From CAIJMI01 sp043798445 (lineage in GTDB: Bacteria; Patescibacteriota; Microgenomatia; UBA10105; UBA927): a stretch of DNA of 59,369 nt. Shown piece by piece: positions 1 through 8,230 of the stretch. Below the pieces are notes generated by a model, which was not told the DNA's origin, ran no database searches, and saw nothing but the letters and a program-made list of their open reading frames with translations. Both the position numbers and the translations under genes were made by a program. The stretch spans positions 1-59,369 of the forward strand of contig JAZDOQ010000016.1 in NCBI GenBank assembly GCA_043798445.1, in the 5' to 3' direction. Numbering within the stretch: the stretch's first letter is position 1; each line of letters begins with the position of its first letter.

Positions 1-780
1 GGACAATTTTTATCCAACATTAGGGACGTATATTTTCGTTTATTCGCCCGTCTTATCATGCGTATTCCAGATAAAGGAATGTTAGGAAATTTGACGCCGA
101 AAATTCAGGATATATGGACTACATGGTCGTGGTTTCTTGCAATTTGTTCCGGAATCGTACTTGTTATACGTACGCTGAAAGCATGGAATGCACGTATCTT
201 TGTTATATTCCTTGTTTGGCTGATCGTACCGCTTTTCTTTTTTGGAGTCTACAAAAAGTCTATCTATGATTATTATTTTGGTATCTTTTTTCCATTACCA
301 TTTTTCTTAACCGCTCTGTTTATTGATAGCGTAATGAAGATAAAAAAAATAGGTATGGTTATTGGTGGTGCTGTTGTTATTGCTCTTGCTGTATGGAATT
401 GGCAAGGCAGACCGTTTATTTACGAACCAAACCATCAATTAGGACAAGTTGAAAGAATATCACAGGAGATTGTCAATCATGCGGATGATAAACCATTCAA
501 TTTTGCCCTCATCACTGGTGGAAATTCTGATCATGCGTATCGCTACTTTTTTGAAATATGGAATAAAAAACCCGTTGTTATCGAAAATGCAGTTGTCGAT
601 CCGGAGAGAAAAACCGTAACGGGTCAACTCCTGATTGTTTGTGAAGACATTTTTTGTCAGCCGCTTGGAAACTCGTTGTGGGAGGTTGCCGGTTTTGGAA
701 GAGCAGAAATAGCTGGTGTTTGGGACATCTCTGTTGTTAAAATATATAAGCTCACTCATTATGTGGAGCCAACACCATGA
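1..780 (+). CDS. C-terminal part of a PMT/GT39-like GT-C membrane glycosyltransferase (5' end outside window)
   Basis: The frame is open from base 1, so the internal ATG at 58 is not taken as the start and the gene is treated as truncated by the window edge. The visible 259 residues hold about four hydrophobic segments, including an aromatic-rich one around the YDYYFG stretch, and then a soluble tail of about 110 residues. That is how PMT_2/GT39-type enzymes end: the last membrane helices, then an extracytoplasmic domain. The catalytic first loop is outside the window, so the family call rests on topology and neighbours. The stop overlaps the next start as ATGA, which implies translational coupling to the ALG5-like GT2 that could make its polyprenyl-phosphate sugar donor (inference). 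Confidence 0.75.
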   Translation, partial: GQFLSNIRDVYFRLFARLIMRIPDKGMLGNLTPKIQDIWTTWSWFLAICSGIVLVIRTLKAWNARIFVIFLVWLIVPLFFFGVYKKSIYDYYFGIFFPLPFFLTALFIDSVMKIKKIGMVIGGAVVIALAVWNWQGRPFIYEPNHQLGQVERISQEIVNHADDKPFNFALITGGNSDHAYRYFFEIWNKKPVVIENAVVDPERKTVTGQLLIVCEDIFCQPLGNSLWEVAGFGRAEIAGVWDISVVKIYKLTHYVEPTP

Positions 781-1535
781 CACAACCCTTTTTATCAGTC
801 GTCATTCCTGCGTATAACGAAGAAACAAATATCCGATTGGGTGCGTTTGAAAAAGTTGCCCGATATCTTGACAGTCAAGCATATACATGGGAAGTGATTA
901 TTGTTGATGATGGATCATCCGATAGAACAGGAATGTTGACAGAAGAATTTATTGAGCATAATAATCATTTCTCCCTTGTGAAAAATCCGCATCAGGGAAA
1001 GGCAGCAACCGTGATGACCGGCATGATGAAGGCGTGTGGAGAAATTGTCCTGTTTAGTGATCTTGATCAGGCAACACCCTTAAAAGAAGTAGAAAAAATA
1101 TTGCCTTGGTTTGAAAAAGGCTGTGATGTTGTCATTGGATCAAGAAAAGGAAAACGGGAAGGAGCGCCTCTCCTTCGAAGATTTATGGCACGGGGATTTA
1201 TGATACTTCGAACAGTTGTTTTGGGACTGAGGGGGATTTCTGACACTCAATGTGGTTTTAAGGCGTTTAGACAACAAGTAGCACGGGATATTTTTCAGCA
1301 TTTGTCATTATACGGAAAACAAAAAATAGTGAGCGGTGCCATGGTGACGGCCGGATTTGATATAGAAGTGTTATTTTTGGCAAAAATGCTTGGATATAAA
1401 ATTAAAGAAATTCCGGTTGAATGGCATTATGTGGAAACGCGGAGAGTCAATCCGATTAAAGACTCATGGGAAGGACTCATGGATATTGTACATATTCGAA
1501 TAAATGCATGGAAAGGCGTTTATCGGAAAGGGTAA
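777..1535 (+). CDS. GT2 glycosyltransferase, dolichyl-phosphate glucosyltransferase (ALG5)-like
   Basis: This 252-residue GT-A enzyme probably transfers a sugar from a nucleotide donor to polyprenyl phosphate at the cytoplasmic face. GT2 motifs are clear: VIPAYNEE (9-16), VDDGSSDRT (43-51), the DxD-type metal site DLDQATP (95-101), GSRKG (121-125) and DTQCGFKAF (156-164). The last motif is typical of the DPM/DPG-synthase branch. There is no C-terminal pair of membrane helices, as in ALG5-like rather than ArnC-like proteins. The ATG lies in an ATGA overlap with the preceding GT-C gene, and the MptB-like gene follows 6 bp later. GT2 plus GT-C pairing is the usual donor-maker and donor-user arrangement. 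The sugar identity cannot be read from the sequence. Confidence 0.9.
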   Translation: MTQPFLSVVIPAYNEETNIRLGAFEKVARYLDSQAYTWEVIIVDDGSSDRTGMLTEEFIEHNNHFSLVKNPHQGKAATVMTGMMKACGEIVLFSDLDQATPLKEVEKILPWFEKGCDVVIGSRKGKREGAPLLRRFMARGFMILRTVVLGLRGISDTQCGFKAFRQQVARDIFQHLSLYGKQKIVSGAMVTAGFDIEVLFLAKMLGYKIKEIPVEWHYVETRRVNPIKDSWEGLMDIVHIRINAWKGVYRKG

Positions 1536-1541
1536 TGAGAT

Positions 1542-2711
1542 ATGAATACGCGGTATACGCTTTTTGGGCGCATTCTTGCTATTTGTTATGGCCTTGCTTC
1601 TGTATTACTTTTTGTATATTCCTACACACAGGTTGATTTAGGATTAACGCTCACTTCGGTAAGTATTTGGCAGTCAATCCAAAAGTGGTTTCAACACATT
1701 GGGTATTTTAATCGGCCGTTATCAACGGGTATATATTTGGGAATTCTTGCCGTATTTTTTTCCCTGTACATTGTTACGATTATTGCAATTCATAAAAAAA
1801 GATTGACAAGTAAAGATTTGTGGCTGATTATCGGGACTGTTGTTGTCGGCACGGTTTTGTCGTATCCGGCATTTTCCTACGATTTATTTAATCACATGTT
1901 TACGGCAAAAACTGTGCTTATTTATCACAAAAATCCGTATGAAGTAATACCGCTTCAATTTGCAGGTGTTGATCCGTGGTTGGCATTCATGCATTGGACA
2001 CACGTGAGAAGTATATACAGCCCTTTGTGGATACTCGCAACACTGCCACCGTATTTTTTTGGCTTTGGGTATTTACTTTTAATTATGTGGAACTTCAAAG
2101 TTTTGCTGGCTGCCTCGTATATTCTTGCCGTATGGGCAATTGGAAAAATACTGGAGCTAGATCGATCTGAAAAACGTTTATTTGGGATGGCGGTGTTCGC
2201 TCTTAATCCACTCGTCATTATTGAGTCTTTAGTAAGTGCGCATAACGATATATTAATGATGGCGCTAGCAGTGTTGGCTATCTATCTGTTTAGCAAAAAA
2301 GGGAAAATCGCTTCATTATTTGTTCTTTCGCTTTCTATTGCGACAAAATTAATGACTATATGTCTTCTTCCGGTATGGCTTTTGGGATGGAAACGATGGA
2401 TGGCGTTTCTTGCAATGTGTGTCGGATTGTTCGCATTTTTGACGCAGCGTGAAATCATGTCATGGTACTTCCTTTGGATTTTACCGTTTGTTGCTTTACT
2501 TCCGGACATACAGATATTGACGGTTATTTCTGGTGGTGTCTCTTTAGGTTTATTGCTTCGTTACGCACCATTTCTTTATTACGGTCATTGGAATGATCCT
2601 GTGCCTGCGATGAAGCTTTGGACGACCTATGTTCCTATAGCTGTGTCCATCGTACTATCGCTTATTCTTTATCTTTTAAAGCGTAAAAAGGCAACTCATC
2701 AGTTTTCGTAA
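1542..2711 (+). CDS. GT-C polyprenyl-phospho-sugar transferase, MptB/GT87-like
   Basis: A 389-residue polytopic membrane protein. About 105-125 residues in, it carries the pattern YPAFSYDLFNHMFTAK followed by NPYEV, which matches the MptA/MptB group of polyprenyl-phosphomannose-dependent mannosyltransferases: an acidic residue in the first large outer loop, then an NPY motif. Hydrophobic segments fill the rest of the protein, and a Lys/Arg-rich cytoplasmic tail ends it. It probably adds a hexose to an outer-face glycan or glycolipid using a lipid-phosphate donor. It has a clear paralogue at 43060-44202 with the same SYDLFNxMTTAK and NPY layout. It sits 6 bp after the ALG5-like gene, probably in one operon. 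Confidence 0.82.
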   Translation: MNTRYTLFGRILAICYGLASVLLFVYSYTQVDLGLTLTSVSIWQSIQKWFQHIGYFNRPLSTGIYLGILAVFFSLYIVTIIAIHKKRLTSKDLWLIIGTVVVGTVLSYPAFSYDLFNHMFTAKTVLIYHKNPYEVIPLQFAGVDPWLAFMHWTHVRSIYSPLWILATLPPYFFGFGYLLLIMWNFKVLLAASYILAVWAIGKILELDRSEKRLFGMAVFALNPLVIIESLVSAHNDILMMALAVLAIYLFSKKGKIASLFVLSLSIATKLMTICLLPVWLLGWKRWMAFLAMCVGLFAFLTQREIMSWYFLWILPFVALLPDIQILTVISGGVSLGLLLRYAPFLYYGHWNDPVPAMKLWTTYVPIAVSIVLSLILYLLKRKKATHQFS

Positions 2712-2717
2712 ACCCAT

Positions 2718-2746
2718 TTGTTTGATAGGGTTTGTTCCGCTATAAT
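2718..2746 (+). promoter_or_regulatory. candidate sigma-70 type promoter before the PMT-like gene
   Basis: TTGTTT at 2718-2723 and a perfect TATAAT at 2741-2746 are separated by exactly 17 bp. An ATG lies at 2754, only 7 bases after the -10 box, so initiation from this promoter would give a leaderless or nearly leaderless mRNA. The -35 match is weak (3 of 6); the -10 match and the spacing carry the call. It lies between two same-strand genes and would be an internal operon promoter. Confidence 0.45.
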
Positions 2747-4259
2747 GAATCTCATGGTGATCCGTAAACTTGCCAGAAGTCCTATAGTGTGGTTATTAAT
2801 AGTACTTGGTATATACATAATCTCCAGATTCATAAACCTTACAGCGCTTCCAATCTTCACAGATGAAGCTATTTATATCAGATGGTCTCAAATTGGAAGT
2901 AATGATGCCGGATGGCGGTTTATTTCCTTAACCGACGGTAAGCAGCCATTTTTTACATGGCTTATGATGGCTTCATTGCGATTATTTACGGATCCTTTAT
3001 TTGCTGGACGGTTTGTATCAGTGATCGCTGGAGTGTTTAGCACGATAGGTTTATATATATTAAGCAAAGAATTATTTCATAAAAAATATATCGGTTTGAT
3101 CGCAAGTATTCTGTACGTGTTGTCGCCATTTGCGTATATGTATGATCGTTTAGCAATTTATGATGCATGGGTCGCAACATTTTCGATTTGGAATTTGTAT
3201 CTTGCTATACTTCTCGTTCGAAAAATGCGGCTTGATGTTGCTCTTATTTTTGGTCTGACGCTCGGGGTGGGAATGCTCAATAAAACTTCAGCGTTCTTAA
3301 GTTTATACTTATTGCCGGCAACAATTGTTTTATTTGACTTTAAACAAAACAAGAAGATACAGAAAATAATAAAATGGGCAGGATTGTGCGTGCTCGCTGC
3401 TTTGATGTCACAGATTGTCTACAGCATTCTTCGATTATCGCCATTTTTCTATATAATCTCCCAGAAGGATGCGCTTTTCGTATATCCATTAAGGGAATGG
3501 ATTATTCACCCATTCACCTTCTTTCAGGGGAATCTTCATGGACTATTTGATTGGCTTATTAATTATTTAACGTGGCCAATGTGTGTTGTGGTAATTGCTT
3601 CGTTACTTTTTCCAAAGAAACAATATTTAGAAAAATTATTGCTTATTATGTGGTGGTTAGCTCCATTTACAGCACTTGCGTTATTTGGTCGTGTGTTATA
3701 CCCCAGATTTATTTTTTTTATGACCATGCCGTTATTAGTGTTAGCTGCTAATTTTATTGATTGGTGTGTGACATCAGTGCGACCGGTATTTCTTAAATGG
3801 GTCATAATTGTTGCGTGCTGTTTGCCTTCCGCCATATTGTCTTACCAAATGATGACCGATATTAAAACAGCACCCATACCAGTATCAGAAAGAGGACAGT
3901 ATGTCAGTGATTGGCCATCAGGATGGGGAACAAATGAAGTCGTGGCGTTTTTAAAAGAAGAGTCTCGTAATAAACCAATTGCGGTATATACAGAAGGAAC
4001 ATTCGGTTTATTTCCATATGCGCTTGAGATTTATCTTTGGGAAAACAAAAATGTCGAGATTTTTGGTCTCTGGCCACTTGAAAAAACATTGCCGGATGCA
4101 ATGAGAAAAAGTGTTCTTGAGAAAGACACCTATTTTGTTTCAAACTTTACGCAAAGCAAAATAGATTGGCCGCTTCAATTCATCGCAGAATATCAAAAGG
4201 GGACAAACCAACAAACACATATGCGTTTGTACAAGGTTGAGCTCCCGAAAGAACAATAA
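2745..4259 (+). CDS. PMT/GT39-like GT-C membrane glycosyltransferase
   Basis: About 504 residues from the ATG at 2745. Starts at TTG 2718 or ATG 2754 are alternatives, and 2754 fits the TATAAT box at 2741 as a leaderless start. After the first helix the outer loop carries FTDEAIYIRW, the Asp-Glu of PMT_2/GT39 enzymes that act on lipid-phosphate sugars. Next come a GKQPFF segment and many hydrophobic helices. A soluble C-terminal region of about 130 residues begins near the WPSGWGTNEV stretch, with no final helix visible. It should act on the outer face of the cytoplasmic membrane. The next gene starts 7 bp after its stop. Acceptor and sugar are unknown. Confidence 0.85.
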   Translation: MNLMVIRKLARSPIVWLLIVLGIYIISRFINLTALPIFTDEAIYIRWSQIGSNDAGWRFISLTDGKQPFFTWLMMASLRLFTDPLFAGRFVSVIAGVFSTIGLYILSKELFHKKYIGLIASILYVLSPFAYMYDRLAIYDAWVATFSIWNLYLAILLVRKMRLDVALIFGLTLGVGMLNKTSAFLSLYLLPATIVLFDFKQNKKIQKIIKWAGLCVLAALMSQIVYSILRLSPFFYIISQKDALFVYPLREWIIHPFTFFQGNLHGLFDWLINYLTWPMCVVVIASLLFPKKQYLEKLLLIMWWLAPFTALALFGRVLYPRFIFFMTMPLLVLAANFIDWCVTSVRPVFLKWVIIVACCLPSAILSYQMMTDIKTAPIPVSERGQYVSDWPSGWGTNEVVAFLKEESRNKPIAVYTEGTFGLFPYALEIYLWENKNVEIFGLWPLEKTLPDAMRKSVLEKDTYFVSNFTQSKIDWPLQFIAEYQKGTNQQTHMRLYKVELPKEQ

Positions 4260-4266
4260 GACTTCT

Positions 4267-5820
4267 ATGGAGAAAAAAACCATACATGTAATTGGTTGGA
4301 CTCTATTACTTGTTATCCTTGGTTTTATCGTACTTTTGCCTATCTTAAAACCGGGATTCTTGATTACTGATGATGGAAATTGGATGGTAATTCGATTATC
4401 CGCGTTTTATCAAAGTTTACGGGAAGGACAATTTCCAGTTCGATTCTTGGGAAGACTGAATCAAAGCTACGGATACCCGGTTGCTAATTTTCTCTATCCA
4501 GGGTTCTTATATATCGGCAGCCTCCTTCATATTATTGGATTTTCTTTCTCTACATCAGTCGAAGTCATTCAAATAGGATCCATACTCATTGGGGCAATCG
4601 CCCTGTTTTTCTGGTTAAAGCATTTTTTTAGTACAAACGCAAGTGGAATTGGTGCGATATCCTTTTTGTTTATGCCCTATGTTCTTTATGATGTGTTCAA
4701 ACGGGGGTCTGTAGGCGAAGTATTATCAATTGGAATGAGCACGGTGGTTTTATATGCGATTGAGTCGAAGCGTCATTGGTTACTCAGTCCTGCCGTTGCG
4801 CTTCTTGCCATTAGTCATAACACCCTTGCATTGTTTTTTTTGCCGATATTTGGGGCATATATCTTATTGAAAAAATATTGGACACTCATACCGTCATTTA
4901 TTATCGGTGTCGGAATGTCCTTGTTTTTTTGGCTGCCTGTATTTTTTGAACGAAATGTTGTGCTTTTTAATAATGTTGTTATTTCTCATCCAGGAGATTT
5001 TTTTCCAGTGAGCAACAAGTTAATTTTATACAGTGTTCCATTTCTTATCGCTGCTGGTGTTTCACTCGTTTCAAAAACAAAGAAATACAAAAAAGAACAA
5101 TGGTTCTTTCTTGCACTACTCGGCATGGGATTATTTTTCGCAACCAGAGCAAGCGGATTTTTATGGCGGATTCCTGACTTCGTTAAATTTGTTCAGTTTC
5201 CATATCGGTGGTTAGCATTATGGGTGTTTGCGGGTCCATGGCTTATCGCTCGTTTAGTAAACGATGGGAAAAAAGTGACGCATCGAGTAGTAACCGCAAT
5301 ATTTATTTGCACGTTTGTTGTGTTGTGGATTCCATATTTAAAATCAGATAGTGTTATTCAAAACGAGGGTTTTTTTACGACCAATGAGGGAACAACAACA
5401 GTGGCTGATGAATATATGCCTAAATGGGCAAGTAAAAAAATGGATACCCGAGCGAATAAAAGAGTCGAGTTTTATTCAGGCGCTGGGGATATACGCACAA
5501 TAAAAGTAACAACCCAGACGGTTAACGTTGAACTAGTGGTTACAGAACCAAGCATTTTACAGATTAATACGTTGTATTATCCCGGTTGGGGAGCAATGTT
5601 AGATAATATAAAGGTTCCTATTATTCATGACAATTCTTATGGACTTATGCGAGTTAACGTTCCTGCAGGAACACATCATTTGTTGGTTGAGTTTCGAGAA
5701 ACAGTAAGCAGATTTATGGCAGACGGGTTAAGTGTAGCATTTGGCGTTTTGTATTTTATTGCTCTTATTGCATCGTTTGTAGTTTTGAAGAAAAAGAAAG
5801 TGAATAAACAAAAGAAATAA
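4267..5820 (+). CDS. PF10131 (PTPS-related) polytopic membrane protein, probable GT-C transferase
   Basis: Start placed at ATG 4267 (MEKKTIHV, 517 residues); an in-frame upstream start would run into the previous gene. The shared plan of this window's PF10131 set is present: an acidic first loop (LITDDGNW), GQFPVRF plus YGYPVANF, KRGSVGE, the SHN motif in AISHNT, QFPYRW late in the membrane region, and a C-terminal beta-type domain opening YYPGWGAM, then a last helix and a Lys-rich tail. The Pfam family name comes from a domain association and does not imply pterin chemistry. The topology resembles GT-C glycosyltransferases, but no enzymatic activity is established. It is followed 6 bp later by a paralogue. 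Confidence 0.82.
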   Translation: MEKKTIHVIGWTLLLVILGFIVLLPILKPGFLITDDGNWMVIRLSAFYQSLREGQFPVRFLGRLNQSYGYPVANFLYPGFLYIGSLLHIIGFSFSTSVEVIQIGSILIGAIALFFWLKHFFSTNASGIGAISFLFMPYVLYDVFKRGSVGEVLSIGMSTVVLYAIESKRHWLLSPAVALLAISHNTLALFFLPIFGAYILLKKYWTLIPSFIIGVGMSLFFWLPVFFERNVVLFNNVVISHPGDFFPVSNKLILYSVPFLIAAGVSLVSKTKKYKKEQWFFLALLGMGLFFATRASGFLWRIPDFVKFVQFPYRWLALWVFAGPWLIARLVNDGKKVTHRVVTAIFICTFVVLWIPYLKSDSVIQNEGFFTTNEGTTTVADEYMPKWASKKMDTRANKRVEFYSGAGDIRTIKVTTQTVNVELVVTEPSILQINTLYYPGWGAMLDNIKVPIIHDNSYGLMRVNVPAGTHHLLVEFRETVSRFMADGLSVAFGVLYFIALIASFVVLKKKKVNKQKK

Positions 5821-5826
5821 AAGAAT

Positions 5827-7503
5827 ATGAAAAAAATTATTGGTGTTATCTGTATTTTGATTTTATCGTTCATGGCAGTGAAACCGCTTTTTTCTTCCGG
5901 CTATTTTCCGATGCATGATGATACACAGGTGGCGCGCGTTGTTGTGATGGGGAAAGCGCTGCAACAAGGGCAGTTTCCGGTCCGGTGGGTGTCAGATCTC
6001 GGGTATGGATACGGCTATCCGCTTTTTAACTTCTACGGTCCGCTTCCATATTATATAGGCGGTGGACTGTATGCATTAGGTGTTGATAGCGTTTTGGCAA
6101 CAAAAATCATGTTTGGCATCGGTATGGTGCTTGCACCAATAGCGTTGTTTTTACTGGTAAATTCAATGCTTGGTTTTTTTGCCGCAATAACAGCAAGCAT
6201 GCTATTTTTATACGCACCCTATCATGCGATAGAAGTCTATATTAGAGGATCAGTTGGTGAGTATTGGGCGATCGCATTTGTACCGCTTCTTTTATATGGA
6301 TTGATAATGAGTGTTCAAAAGAAACAGGTCTTGAATGGAATTATTATCGGCGGTTTGTCGCTTGCAGCAGTTGTGTTGTCACACACCATTCTCGGATTTG
6401 TTACGTCTGTATTATTAGGCCTAGGTTTATTGCTGTATTGGGGAACACTGATGATACAGAAAAAACTACATTTTTTTTCTTTTATCAGTCCAATGAAGCT
6501 CATTCTTCTGGGTCTTGGTTTATCAGCATTTTTTTGGCTTCCTGCCTTAATGGAATTATCCGCGACATCCGTATCACAGATGGTGGTAAATGCGGGTACA
6601 AATTTTTTTGACCATTTCATTTGTATAGGTCAATTATGGAATTCCCCGTGGGGATATGCAGGATCTGCACCTGGGTGCGTTGATGGGATGTCGTTTAAGT
6701 TTGGGAAAGTGCAAGTTGTTGCCTTTGTGGTTTCCTTTATTGCCTGGTTACTGTTCCAAAAGAAACATGATATGAAGCGAAAAAATGTATTCATGGTGGT
6801 AAGCATGTTGGGAGTAGTTGTTAGTGTTTTTCTCATGCTTAAGATTTCTGCTCCCGTATGGCGACTTATTCCTTTTACTTCATTTATCCAATATCCATGG
6901 AGACTGTTAACATTCGGCATGATGTGTATTGCGATTTGTGGCGCATACATTGTCAGCACGCCACGCATGCCGATTGTGCGCATTGGACTTATGCTTGGAA
7001 TCGTGACGCTGACCATTATTGTGAATGCGAAAATATTTGTTCCACAATATACGTACATGCGCGACTCAAACGCGTTTGAAACGGTAGAGGAGCTGCGATA
7101 CACAAAGTCAAAAATTTCTGATGAATATTTACCGCCTGGAATTATTAAACCAAAAATTGCTTCTGACATTGTCAAAACCGCATTTCAAGGGGAAGATGTG
7201 TTTTTGGTAAAGGTCTTGAAAGAAAAAGATACATCATTGTATATAGAGCTTGAGAGTGCTGCCGCTCAGAACATATCGGTTCAAAAAGCCTGGTTTCCGG
7301 GTTGGAAGATTACCGTGAATGGAAAACAGGTAACCCCGATTGTTAAACAAGGCTTCCCCTCCGTGAATATACCCGGTGGAATGAGTATAATACAGATGCA
7401 GTTTATCGATACGCCTGTGCGGATACTCGGAAATATTTTGAGTATTTGTTCAGTTATTATTATAGGAGTGCTTTATGTCTATGGAAAAAAAGCCAACACT
7501 TAA
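5827..7503 (+). CDS. PF10131 (PTPS-related) polytopic membrane protein, probable GT-C transferase
   Basis: A 558-residue paralogue of the gene just upstream. It shows the signal-anchor helix, acidic loop PMHDDTQVARV, GQFPVRW, GYGYPLFNFYGPLPYY, IRGSVGE, QYPWRLL, and the C-terminal AWFPGWKITVNG module followed by a last helix. One deviation: the SHN motif found in the other four PF10131 proteins reads SHT here (VLSHTI). The 3' end overlaps the next gene by 29 bp, and that gene's AGGAG ribosome site lies inside this reading frame. The two tandem copies, 6 bp apart, look like an old duplication whose products may use different sugars or acceptors (inference). Confidence 0.84.
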   Translation: MKKIIGVICILILSFMAVKPLFSSGYFPMHDDTQVARVVVMGKALQQGQFPVRWVSDLGYGYGYPLFNFYGPLPYYIGGGLYALGVDSVLATKIMFGIGMVLAPIALFLLVNSMLGFFAAITASMLFLYAPYHAIEVYIRGSVGEYWAIAFVPLLLYGLIMSVQKKQVLNGIIIGGLSLAAVVLSHTILGFVTSVLLGLGLLLYWGTLMIQKKLHFFSFISPMKLILLGLGLSAFFWLPALMELSATSVSQMVVNAGTNFFDHFICIGQLWNSPWGYAGSAPGCVDGMSFKFGKVQVVAFVVSFIAWLLFQKKHDMKRKNVFMVVSMLGVVVSVFLMLKISAPVWRLIPFTSFIQYPWRLLTFGMMCIAICGAYIVSTPRMPIVRIGLMLGIVTLTIIVNAKIFVPQYTYMRDSNAFETVEELRYTKSKISDEYLPPGIIKPKIASDIVKTAFQGEDVFLVKVLKEKDTSLYIELESAAAQNISVQKAWFPGWKITVNGKQVTPIVKQGFPSVNIPGGMSIIQMQFIDTPVRILGNILSICSVIIIGVLYVYGKKANT

Positions 7504-8230
7504 TATCGTTATTCCTGTTTACAATGAAGAAGCGGAACTCGAAAGCCATACAGAGACGCTGATAGGATTTCTTAAGTCATATCTTACTGATTTTGATTGG
7601 ATGATTACTATTGCAAATAATGCTTCAACGGATGAAACGCTTACCATTGCCCGTCGGTTAGCAAAAAAATACCAGAGCGTGCACGTTCTTCACTTGGATC
7701 AAAAAGGCAGAGGACGAGCAGTAAAAAGAGCATGGCTTGAAACAAAAGCGGACGTCCACTGTTATATGGATGTTGATTTATCAACGGATCTTAAACACCT
7801 TCCCCCACTTGTCAGGTCACTGCTTCGAGGATATGACATTGCTATTGGATCACGGAATGCGAAGAACTCGAGAGTGTATGGAAGAAGCCCTCTTCGGACA
7901 CTTACCTCGAAAACGTATATTACCCTCATTAAACTTGTCTTTTGGGTGAAATTTGGCGATGCGCAATGCGGATTTAAGGCAATCACTGATGAAGCAGCAC
8001 AAGCACTTTTGCCGCATGTTGTTGATAACGCATGGTTTTTTGATTCGGAACTTCTGATTATTGCAGAGAAACTTGGGTACCGGATTTATGAAGAGCCCGT
8101 GACATGGATAGATAATCCCGGATCAACGGTGCGGGTAATTAAAACTGCTCAAGGGGATATCGAAGGATTGAAGCGATTATTTACCACTAAACCATGGAAA
8201 AAACTGCCTGCACGGTATGGAAGAAATTGA
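7475..8230 (+). CDS. GT2 glycosyltransferase, DPM/ALG5-like polyprenyl-phosphate sugar synthase
   Basis: 251 residues. AGGAG at 7464-7468 sits 6 bases before ATG 7475, which decides the start over ATG 7481. Motifs: VIPVYNEEAE (12-21), ANNASTDET (47-55), DVDLSTDL (99-106), GSRNAK (125-130) and DAQCGFKA (162-169). The DxD metal site is intact. The usual VDDGS nucleotide-binding motif reads ANNAS, so the paired aspartates are replaced by asparagines. No membrane helices, as in ALG5-like enzymes. It probably charges polyprenyl phosphate for neighbouring GT-C proteins. It overlaps the upstream PF10131 gene by 29 bp and the downstream flippase by 14 bp, a tightly coupled trio. Confidence 0.88.
   Translation: MSMEKKPTLNIVIPVYNEEAELESHTETLIGFLKSYLTDFDWMITIANNASTDETLTIARRLAKKYQSVHVLHLDQKGRGRAVKRAWLETKADVHCYMDVDLSTDLKHLPPLVRSLLRGYDIAIGSRNAKNSRVYGRSPLRTLTSKTYITLIKLVFWVKFGDAQCGFKAITDEAAQALLPHVVDNAWFFDSELLIIAEKLGYRIYEEPVTWIDNPGSTVRVIKTAQGDIEGLKRLFTTKPWKKLPARYGRN

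Noticed and set aside
6630..7175. 181-codon minus-strand frame opposite the PF10131 gene
   Set aside because: Antisense shadow of a well-supported gene with no ribosome site or recognisable domain.
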